Part shown: positions 57,493 through 64,000 of the stretch, one piece after another
How positions within the stretch are numbered: the first letter of the stretch is position 1
Layout of the letters: each line of letters begins with the position of its first letter
Source: Aromatoleum toluolicum
GTDB lineage: Bacteria > Pseudomonadota > Gammaproteobacteria > Burkholderiales > Rhodocyclaceae
Direction of reading: 5' to 3'
Length of the DNA stretch: 64,000 nt
NCBI RefSeq assembly: GCF_012911005.2
Contig: NZ_WTVS01000007.1
Span: forward strand, 1-64,000
Made by a program: the position numbers and the translations under genes
The notes under the pieces: model-generated
What the model saw: the letters and a program-made list of their open reading frames with translations, nothing else
Database searches by the model: none
What the model was told of the DNA's origin: nothing

Positions 57493-59002
57493 GATCTTCG
57501 AGCTCATGCAGGCGCGCGGCATAGCCGGCAAGGAGCACGATCAGGACCCACAGGACCGGCACATGATATTTTCCCGCGCTCTCGAATACGGCATGCAGGA
57601 TCAGGAGATACAGCCAGAGCCACAGTGGCGTGCGGACGATCGGCGCCACGGATGCCCCACGCCGGATCAGGCTGAGGACGACTGCGACGAGCAGTATCCA
57701 CGCGACGAGCCAGTACAGGTTCGCAACGAGCTTGAGCGCGGCGTAGACAGATCCCCCCTCTCTGCCGTCCCGGCCGACCTTGAGCGTGTTGTAGACACCG
57801 ACCGCATCATCGCCCATGAAACGCACCAGCTTTTCGGCGCCGAGCGTAGCGAAGTCGTCAGGATGGGCGCGGATCCAGGCGAGCGCCAGGACTTTTCCGC
57901 GCAGATCGCGCTCGCTCTCGCTGAATGAGGACAGGTCAACCTCGCCGACGGGCGTGTAGCCGCCGGTCGCGAGCGGGTTGTTTGCACGGTAGAAATTCTC
58001 GCCGCCGTTCGTGGACACCAGCACGAAGCGGTCGAACACTAGGTGATTGCGCAGGCTCCAGGGCGCGACGGCAACTGTCGCGGCAACCAATATGAGCAGT
58101 GCATGCGAGAGCGCGCGCAGGCGCTCGCGATACAGCGCGATCAGGAAGACGGCCGCTAGCAGAGGAAGGAACTGCAGGGAAGGCTGCACGAGGATGCACA
58201 AGCCCAACAGCAGCCCGCCGCGCAAGGCGGCCCACCGGCCGCCGGCGCCCTTGAGAAGCGTCACGACCGCGAGGAAGGCCCACGGCAGAAGGGTGACGAT
58301 CAGCATCTCCTTCTCGGCCGTTGCGGTGTTGGCGACGAGGTTCGGCCAGCACGCGAAGAGCAGCGCCGCAAGGCTGGCGGCGCGAGGCCCGGCCAGCACG
58401 CCCGCGAGGCGCGAGATGCCGACAGCGGCGACGATGTACTGGAACAGATTGGCCGCCAGCAGCGCTACCCGCCCCTCTCCCAACATGCCCACCCAGAGAG
58501 ACAGGAAGAGTGGGTAACCGACTGGCCAGTACGCGCGGGTACCAGCAACTTCATAGGTGTGGTCTGTCGCCAGGCGGCTCGCGAGCCCCATGTACACGGC
58601 GCCATCGGACCCCGACTCGGCGGGAAAGACGGTCACCCAGAGCCCTCTCAGGACAGCCCCGGCCAGCACGATCTGCCACACCGGAATGCGACCGGCGATG
58701 TCCGCAAGGCGAAGTGCGAAAGCCGCTGCCAACGCACCGCCCCGGGCGAGCGCCGGTGCAAGAAAGATCAGCGCAAGAATTCCGGCAATGCTCCACGACA
58801 GCGGGCCTTCCATGCCGCCGACGGTGCGCAGAGTAAGGAGGCAGGTGGCGAAGCAGGCGAGCAACGCAAGGGCCACCATGACCCAATCGAGCCAGGCGCC
58901 AGCAAGTAGATTCGCGACGACATCCCCATGCGCAGGCCGAGCATTCGACGCCGAATCGCGAGTCAGGATGGGTTGCGCAGCGTAGCCGGCACGATCGCTC
59001 AT
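57482..59002 (-). CDS. GT39-type (ArnT/PMT-like) membrane glycosyltransferase
   Basis: The 506-residue protein has about 11-12 membrane helices from residue 35 on and the ArnT/PMT-like pattern, including the periplasmic loop with FPAESGSDGAVYMGLASRL (acidic catalytic region) and ARPYWPVGYPLFLSLW-like following segment (AYWPVGYPLFL). Such enzymes use polyprenyl-phosphate sugars in the periplasm. A strong ribosome binding site (AGGAGGAA) precedes the ATG at 59002, which decides the start. Together with GtrA and GtrB it forms a three-gene module that could add a side branch to the exported glycan. Confidence 0.87.
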   Translation of the reverse strand: MSDRAGYAAQPILTRDSASNARPAHGDVVANLLAGAWLDWVMVALALLACFATCLLTLRTVGGMEGPLSWSIAGILALIFLAPALARGGALAAAFALRLADIAGRIPVWQIVLAGAVLRGLWVTVFPAESGSDGAVYMGLASRLATDHTYEVAGTRAYWPVGYPLFLSLWVGMLGEGRVALLAANLFQYIVAAVGISRLAGVLAGPRAASLAALLFACWPNLVANTATAEKEMLIVTLLPWAFLAVVTLLKGAGGRWAALRGGLLLGLCILVQPSLQFLPLLAAVFLIALYRERLRALSHALLILVAATVAVAPWSLRNHLVFDRFVLVSTNGGENFYRANNPLATGGYTPVGEVDLSSFSESERDLRGKVLALAWIRAHPDDFATLGAEKLVRFMGDDAVGVYNTLKVGRDGREGGSVYAALKLVANLYWLVAWILLVAVVLSLIRRGASVAPIVRTPLWLWLYLLILHAVFESAGKYHVPVLWVLIVLLAGYAARLHELEDHAA

Positions 59003-59027
59003 TTTCCTCCTGCCTCCGCTCAGCGGC

Positions 59028-60167
59028 CTATACGATGCTGCCGGTGCGGCGTGCCACGGCATCCCAGTTGAGGTCTCGACGCGCGCGCGCCTGCGCGTTC
59101 GCAGCGAGCGATTCGATCAGTTGCGCGTCGCCCAACAGGCGGTCGATCACGGCGACGACCGCTTTGTCGTCGCAGCCATCAACTCGCAGGCCGGTGACGC
59201 CGTCCAGCACGGCCGCGCCGGTACCGCCGGCGGTTCCCGCGACAGAGACCTTGCCGCAAGCCGCCGCCTCGAGGAACACTAGGCCGAAGCCTTCCGTGTC
59301 ACCGTCGATGTCGCGATTCACGAGCACGAAGAGGTCGCAGGCGTTGTACCAGCGCGGCAGGTCGTCCATCGGGACGTGCCCGAGAAGATGCACGCGCTCG
59401 GCCACACCCGTCTCGCGCGCGAGCGTTTCAAGATAGGCGCGATCTTCGCCGATGCCGACGATGGCGTAATGGACGTCATGCCCCGCGGCGCACAGGTCGG
59501 GCAGACAGCGGATCACCGTATCGAAACCCTTGCGCCGGTTCAGCCGGCCGACCGACAGCAACAGCCGGGCGCCGGGCCGCAGTTGCAGGCTGTCACGCAG
59601 GTCCTGGCACGGCAGTCCAGGGCTGAAACGTGCAACATCGACACCGGGATTGATGATGACGATGCGGTCGCGCGGGACTCCCATGCCGACCAGCACCTCG
59701 AACGTGAAGTCGCTGTTGGCGATGACATGGTCGGCATGACGGAGCACGAAGCGCATCACCCGGTATTTGTTCCCGCGCCCCCAGCCGGTGAGCTCCTCGC
59801 CGTGCGCATACACCGTCACGGAGCGGCCGATGAGGCGCGCAATAATCCATGCGACGAGCCCTTCGGGCAGTGCGCGCCCGGCATGGACCGCGCCGAATGA
59901 CTGGCCGAGCGACAGCACGACCGACTTCGCGAGCAGCCTCAGGTACATGGTCAGCGACTCGGGACGCAGCCACGGGACACGGCGCAGGTTGACGCGATGG
60001 ACAGAATTCGGATGACCGGCGTCGTGTACGTCGCCACCCGGCACCGCGGCCGTGACGATCGCGATCTCCTTGCCGCCCAGGCGGCGATAGACTTCGTCGA
60101 ACCACACGGCGGTTCCGCCCTTGGTCGGCAGGAAGAGTTCGGTGATGACGAGGTAACCCTGCTTCAT
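59028..60167 (-). CDS. Family 4 glycosyltransferase
   Basis: The 379-residue GT-B enzyme has VITELFLPTKGGTAVWFDEV at the start, SVGRLNRRKGFDTVIRCL near 205 and EGFGLVFLEAAACGKVSVAG near 290, with the EX7E-type acidic pair. VYAHGEELTGWG near 120 is typical of a GT4 subfamily in exopolysaccharide loci. It lies 25 bases upstream of the GT39-like gene and 34 bases after the deacetylase-like gene, so it shares their transcript. Confidence 0.93.
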   Translation of the reverse strand: MKQGYLVITELFLPTKGGTAVWFDEVYRRLGGKEIAIVTAAVPGGDVHDAGHPNSVHRVNLRRVPWLRPESLTMYLRLLAKSVVLSLGQSFGAVHAGRALPEGLVAWIIARLIGRSVTVYAHGEELTGWGRGNKYRVMRFVLRHADHVIANSDFTFEVLVGMGVPRDRIVIINPGVDVARFSPGLPCQDLRDSLQLRPGARLLLSVGRLNRRKGFDTVIRCLPDLCAAGHDVHYAIVGIGEDRAYLETLARETGVAERVHLLGHVPMDDLPRWYNACDLFVLVNRDIDGDTEGFGLVFLEAAACGKVSVAGTAGGTGAAVLDGVTGLRVDGCDDKAVVAVIDRLLGDAQLIESLAANAQARARRDLNWDAVARRTGSIV

Positions 60168-60201
60168 CAGTCTTCACATCCAGGCGGAATCACGGGAAAG
60201 T

Positions 60202-61461
60202 CTAGCAACGGCCTGCATCGGGCGAGCGTCGGTATGTCACGTCGCCAAGCAAATACCTTGCTGCGCCGAGCAGGGCGCCCAGACCGCTGTATTTGAGGAG
60301 CCTGGCCACGCCCGGCTCATTGCAGACTCTGGCGCACCACGCGGCAAGCCGCGGCGTCCACCGCCGCTCGCGGAGCGGCGACGCAGCGTCGCGCAGGGCC
60401 TGCGCCAGTTCGGCGGTGGTCGTGAAACATAGATCCGGCCGGACAGACTGCGCCATGCGCAGCGCGCGGCCGAGCTCGGCGACTGCCGCGACGCGTGCTG
60501 GCGGCGGGCCGATGAAGCTCTCGCGGTGCGTTTCGAGCAGCAAGGGCCGGCCCTCGCCGCACTTGCGCGCTAGAGCGGCGGTCACATCTTCGGCACGGTG
60601 CCCGCGCACCGGTTCGAAATAGGCGTCGCGCACGACGTAGGTGACGCCGCCTCGCCCGATTTCTCCATTGCGGATGCGGCGCGCGGGCGGCAGCAGCCGG
60701 CCGGCGGCGTCTCGCCCTTCGTAGCGCCAACCCGGCGTGACCACCACCCGCACGCCGTGTGCGGCCCAAGCTTGCTCGACGCCATCGTCCCACACGAATG
60801 TGTTCGGCACTGCGACCTCGGGGGCACCTCCAAACACGCGTTGCAGCAGGTCGGTCTCTTCGTGCACCGCCTGCGCGACCGCAACGGGATCGAGCGGAGC
60901 GCTGGGCAGGCAGGTGCAATCGACCCACCGGCTTTGCAGCGGTGACGGGAGCGCTTCGCTGCGCAGCCCCCCTTCGTCTAACCAGCGCAATATCCCCTCG
61001 GAATTGCACCCGTCGGCCACACGCAGCCGCGCCATTAAGGAGGCGGGCCAGAAGTGCTCCAGACCGTGCCGTTGGAGCGCGAAGACGCCTGCGCGACACC
61101 CATCGCACATCGCAGCGACGATCGGCGCGAAATCCGGCTCAAGAAGCGAACGACGGGCATAGAGGGAGAAGCCGGAGGCACGGATTGCGGCGGCGTCGGG
61201 CACACCGCCTACGACGCCGAGGGTCATCACTGCGGACCGCCCACCGCGGTCGCGCACCGCCCCCAGTGTCGCGGCAATCTCGCGCAGGGCCGCAGCGTCT
61301 TCCTCCGGCCCCGGCCCCCAGTCGTCACTTTCAACGATCAGGACGGGCCGAGCGAGTACGGGCTCGCGCCACACGGCCGCGAGGGCGCGCCGGTGCAGCA
61401 CCGCCAGCGCAATAACCGCAAAGCCGAACCACGCGAGGATCAGGATCAGTGCATAACCCAT
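60202..61461 (-). CDS. Membrane-anchored polysaccharide deacetylase-like protein
   Basis: The 419-residue protein has one N-terminal membrane helix (residues 2-25) and a domain resembling the NodB/beta-alpha-barrel deacetylases: LIVESDDWGPGPEEDAAAL near 50 with a paired Asp. The His ligand motif is not obvious; candidates are QRHGLEHFWP and LETHRESFIG. The second is the kind of late His seen in divergent deacetylases. The ATG at 61461 (MGYALILILAWFG) puts the helix at the start. It is the first gene of the minus-strand run and divergent from the amidotransferase gene. Activity is uncertain. Confidence 0.6.
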   Translation of the reverse strand: MGYALILILAWFGFAVIALAVLHRRALAAVWREPVLARPVLIVESDDWGPGPEEDAAALREIAATLGAVRDRGGRSAVMTLGVVGGVPDAAAIRASGFSLYARRSLLEPDFAPIVAAMCDGCRAGVFALQRHGLEHFWPASLMARLRVADGCNSEGILRWLDEGGLRSEALPSPLQSRWVDCTCLPSAPLDPVAVAQAVHEETDLLQRVFGGAPEVAVPNTFVWDDGVEQAWAAHGVRVVVTPGWRYEGRDAAGRLLPPARRIRNGEIGRGGVTYVVRDAYFEPVRGHRAEDVTAALARKCGEGRPLLLETHRESFIGPPPARVAAVAELGRALRMAQSVRPDLCFTTTAELAQALRDAASPLRERRWTPRLAAWCARVCNEPGVARLLKYSGLGALLGAARYLLGDVTYRRSPDAGRC

Positions 61462-61519
61462 CGAAAATCCGGGGGCTGCGGGTGGACGACGAAACCACGG
61501 GAGCCGCACGAGGCAGGGT

Positions 61520-61559
61520 GTCGAATGCACGCACGAGCGTGACCTGTGCTGCATTCGAC
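61520..61559. promoter_or_regulatory. Nested inverted repeat in a divergent promoter region
   Basis: In the 155-base gap between the divergent deacetylase-like and amidotransferase genes, a perfect 10-bp inverted repeat (61520-61529 with 61550-61559) flanks a 20-base centre that itself contains a 5-bp inverted repeat (61528-61532 with 61537-61541). This could be an operator for a dimeric regulator controlling both operons. No regulator gene is in the window. Confidence 0.5.
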
Positions 61560-61616
61560 GGGGCCGCCATCCGATAACATGGCCGCTGCCCCGATCAAGT
61601 GGACGACGGCGAACTC

Positions 61617-63476
61617 ATGAACATGCGACGAATCCTTTGCGGCTGGGTGAACCTTGCGGGCGGAGGCGGCACAACTTCGGACACGCTCGATGCGATGTTT
61701 GCCGCGGACGGGGCGCCCCCGGCGGAGCATCGTCTGGAACTGGGCGGCGCGGGTTGCGTCGGAACGGGACCGACCGGGAGCTCCGTCGCGCAGGACGCCG
61801 ACGCGGGACGCGCCGCCATCCTGCTTGGCCGGCCGCGCTGGCACCATGCCGAGGTTGCCGCCGACGGCCGCGACCACGGGCACGCGGCTGCCGCGCTGCG
61901 CCGTTACGCGGCGGTCGGCGAGCGCATTCTCGAGGAGTTGCAGGGCAGCTTTGCGCTCGTGCTGATCGACCTGCGCGCGGGCACCGCGCTGCTCGCCGTG
62001 GACCGCACCGGCATCGAACGACTGTGTTTCGCCCGTGTCGGCCCCCTGCTCGTTTTCTCGACGAGTGCCCGCGCAGTCGCGGCACATCCCGGTGTTCGCG
62101 CAGGATTGAGCCGCCAAGCGCTGTTCGAGTACCTGTACTGCCACATGGTGCCGAGCCCGGACACGGTGTTCGAGGGGATCGAGAAGTTGCTGCCAGCTCA
62201 GCGGCTGGTCGCCACCGCCGACAGGGCGGCACGCGAGTTCTACTGGTCCTTGCAGTTCGCGTCGGACACACGGGCAGACGAGCAGGATCAGGAACGAACC
62301 TTCCGCCAGCTCTTGCGTCAGTCCGTTGAGCGGCAACTCGACCATGTGCCGGCCGGAGCATTCCTGTCCGGGGGGACAGACAGCTCGACCGTCACTGGCA
62401 TGCTCGGCGAAATCAGCGGACAGGCTCCACGCACCTTCTCGATCGGCTTTGACGCCGAAGGCTTCGACGAACTTGATTATGCCCGCATCACCGCACGCCA
62501 CTTCGGCGCGGACGCGACCGAATTCTACGTCACGCCGGAACACGTCGCTGAGGCGCTGCCGCTCATTGCGAGCGCCTACGACGAGCCCTTCGGCAACGCT
62601 TCGGCAGTGCCGACCTACTTCTGTGCTCGCATCGCCCGCGAGCATGGCATCACCGCGATGCTGGCCGGGGACGGCGGCGATGAATTCTTCGGCGGAAATG
62701 TGCGCTACGCGAAACAGGGCATATTCGAGCACTACCAGGCCGTCCCGTACACGTTGCGTCGGGTGCTCGAACCGCTGGTGTTCGGATTTCCGTTCGGTTC
62801 GGCACTGTTGCCGGTGCGCAAGGCACAAAGCTATATCCGCCAAGCCACAGTCCCCCTGCCCGATCGCCTGGAAACGTACAATTTCCTGTCCCGCGACGCA
62901 CTCGCGGACATCTTCGAACCGGAGTTCATTGCCGGAATCGACACGGAACGGCCACTCGCGCTGATGCGCGAGGCCTACTTCCGCGCCGGCTCGCACAAAC
63001 CGGTCGACCGCATGATGCGTCTCGACCACAAGGTCACGCTGGCCGACAACGATCTGCGCAAGGTGTCGCGCATGTGCGAAGCCGCAGGCGTCGAAGTCCG
63101 CTTTCCGTTCCTCGACGAGGATCTGATCGCCTTCTCGGGCACGCTTTCCGTGCGCCAGAAAGTGAGTGGCGCCCGCCTGCGTGTATTTTTCAAACAGGCG
63201 CTGCGCGATTTCCTGCCGGGCGAGACGATCACCAAATCCAAGCATGGTTTCGGTCTGCCGTTCGGCCTGTGGCTGGCCGCGGACGGCCCACTGCGTTCGC
63301 AGGCGGTCGCCGCACTGGACAGCCTCGCCCGTCGCGGGATCATTCGTCCGGACTATCTGCGGAAGCTGTGGCGGGAACATTCGTCGGGCCATGCGAGCTA
63401 TTACGGAGTCATGATCTGGGTACTGACCCAGCTGGAACTCTGGCTGCAGCGGAATGGCGGTCCGGCCGATCATTAA
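61617..63476 (+). CDS. Asparagine synthase-like amidotransferase
   Basis: The 619-residue protein has a glutaminase-like N-terminal domain (to about 205) and an asparagine-synthase C-terminal domain with the ATP loop GAFLSGGTDSS near 248 and the GDGGDEFFGGN block near 355. The free N-terminal Cys of active class II glutaminases is missing: the Cys of the usual MCGI start is at residue 8 (RRILCGWVN), so it may use ammonia or need processing. Such proteins are common in exopolysaccharide loci and may amidate uronic acids. Starts at GTG 61599, ATG 61617 or ATG 61623 are possible. It overlaps the next gene by 68 bases at the 3' end. Confidence 0.85.
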   Translation: MNMRRILCGWVNLAGGGGTTSDTLDAMFAADGAPPAEHRLELGGAGCVGTGPTGSSVAQDADAGRAAILLGRPRWHHAEVAADGRDHGHAAAALRRYAAVGERILEELQGSFALVLIDLRAGTALLAVDRTGIERLCFARVGPLLVFSTSARAVAAHPGVRAGLSRQALFEYLYCHMVPSPDTVFEGIEKLLPAQRLVATADRAAREFYWSLQFASDTRADEQDQERTFRQLLRQSVERQLDHVPAGAFLSGGTDSSTVTGMLGEISGQAPRTFSIGFDAEGFDELDYARITARHFGADATEFYVTPEHVAEALPLIASAYDEPFGNASAVPTYFCARIAREHGITAMLAGDGGDEFFGGNVRYAKQGIFEHYQAVPYTLRRVLEPLVFGFPFGSALLPVRKAQSYIRQATVPLPDRLETYNFLSRDALADIFEPEFIAGIDTERPLALMREAYFRAGSHKPVDRMMRLDHKVTLADNDLRKVSRMCEAAGVEVRFPFLDEDLIAFSGTLSVRQKVSGARLRVFFKQALRDFLPGETITKSKHGFGLPFGLWLAADGPLRSQAVAALDSLARRGIIRPDYLRKLWREHSSGHASYYGVMIWVLTQLELWLQRNGGPADH

Positions 63477-63999
63477 CCGGCACGGCCTCGCACACACGGG
63501 GTGATCCCACCCCAGGAGCGGCAACACCGGCAGCACGCTTCTCGACGGATTCAGCCTCGCGCACCAATACCCTAGCGACCACCACGATCAGCACGAGGTT
63601 GTAGTAGTAGTCGAAGTACGCCATCCCGAGGAAGGCGCCTGCGGCGAGGTAGGCCACGAGGCTGACCTGCACCATCGCCATGAGCTCGCCCATCCAAGCG
63701 AGCGTGTCATGGTCCTTGAGTGCTCGCCGTATGACGGCGGCGGAACGCCAAGTGAATATTGCGAGCAGCAGGAACAGGAAAAGTCCGACGAAGCCATGCT
63801 CGCCCAGCACCTCGAAATAGATACTGTGGACGTCGCGAGCGTCTGTCGGGTCGGGGGCGTAAAGGTAAAACATCTCGTAACGAAAAGTCTCGAAACCCCC
63901 ACCCAACAGCCTGTCAGACGCGAGATTGAAGGCCATCCACCATGCGTTGATTCGTCCCATCGCGGACGTGTCTTCCTGATAGGTATTGATCGTCGCCAT
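63409..63999 (-). CDS. O-antigen ligase-like protein, exosortase A-associated (partial)
   Basis: Only the C-terminal 196 codons are visible; the gene runs past the right edge. The segment SAMGRINAWWMAFNLASDRLLGGGFETF and the following HSIYFEVLGEHGFVGLFLF (with its membrane helices) match the putative O-glycosylation ligase associated with exosortase A loci (TIGR03097), a Wzy/WaaL-family protein. The acidic or His-bearing periplasmic loop before the GEHGF motif is the catalytic region of the family. A low-complexity Ala/Pro/Arg tail follows. It is convergent with the amidotransferase gene and overlaps it by 68 bases. Confidence 0.85.
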   Translation of the reverse strand: MATINTYQEDTSAMGRINAWWMAFNLASDRLLGGGFETFRYEMFYLYAPDPTDARDVHSIYFEVLGEHGFVGLFLFLLLAIFTWRSAAVIRRALKDHDTLAWMGELMAMVQVSLVAYLAAGAFLGMAYFDYYYNLVLIVVVARVLVREAESVEKRAAGVAAPGVGSPRVCEAVPVNDRPDRHSAAARVPAGSVPRS

Positions 64000-64000
64000 G

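Overview
The window looks like chromosomal DNA of a high-GC betaproteobacterium, most likely of the Rhodocyclales (Azoarcus/Thauera/Aromatoleum type). I infer this from gene content and order: a divergent ffh/ypjD pair, pilBCD, fmdB-DUF502-aspS-nudB, fused cysNC behind cysD, and the ACP/acyl-CoA ligase/PLP decarboxylase trio that accompanies the exosortase A (XrtA, PEP-CTERM) exopolysaccharide locus. No tRNA, rRNA, CRISPR array or insertion sequence was seen.

Region 1 (1-9.5 kb) is one end of a type VI secretion cluster: an M15 peptidoglycan peptidase (TagX-like), a PAAR tip protein, an unrecognised membrane protein, TssM, TagF and an OmpA-like protein on the plus strand, with tssA convergent to them. 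The sheath, baseplate, Hcp, VgrG and ClpV genes are not in the window.

Region 2 (9.5-31.8 kb) is mostly housekeeping. It holds gloA, an M48-type hydrolase, a molybdopterin-binding-domain protein, an EI24 membrane protein, ffh, ypjD, the type IV pilus genes pilB-pilC-pilD, fmdB, DUF502, aspS, a pseudo-receiver/TPR protein, a barnase/barstar-like pair, nudB, a CWC protein, hsp20 and argB. A sulfate-activation block follows: cysD and cysNC on the minus strand, with cysQ and an SLC13-type permease divergent from them. Several intrinsic terminators are visible.

Region 3 (31.8-64 kb) is a large extracellular-polysaccharide locus. It opens with the XrtA-associated ACP, ligase and decarboxylase. A very large VanZ/heparinase II-III fusion follows. 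Next comes a stretch of lower GC (about 39.3-48.5 kb) with a methyltransferase, a Wzx-like flippase, an unrecognised 659-residue protein, a WbsX/GH99-like protein, a polysaccharide deacetylase and two GT2 enzymes. High-GC DNA then resumes with a GT4, a sulfotransferase, a GT2 and a GT2 fused to an alkaline-phosphatase/sulfatase-fold domain. A six-gene minus-strand operon (deacetylase-like protein, GT4, GT39-like, GtrA, GtrB, TPR lipoprotein-size protein) is divergent from an asparagine-synthase-like amidotransferase. The window ends inside an O-ligase of the kind associated with exosortase A; the exosortase itself is not present here.

Taken together, the sulfate permease, PAPS synthesis (CysD, CysNC), PAP removal (CysQ), a PAPS-type sulfotransferase and a sulfatase-fold fusion suggest that the exported glycan may be sulfated. 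That link is inference. The least ordinary genes are the VanZ-heparinase fusion (35637-39218), the GT2-phosphatase/sulfatase-fold fusion (52027-55185), the unrecognised protein at 42372-44351, and the response-regulator-like protein whose phospho-acceptor Asp is replaced by Glu (21497-23119).
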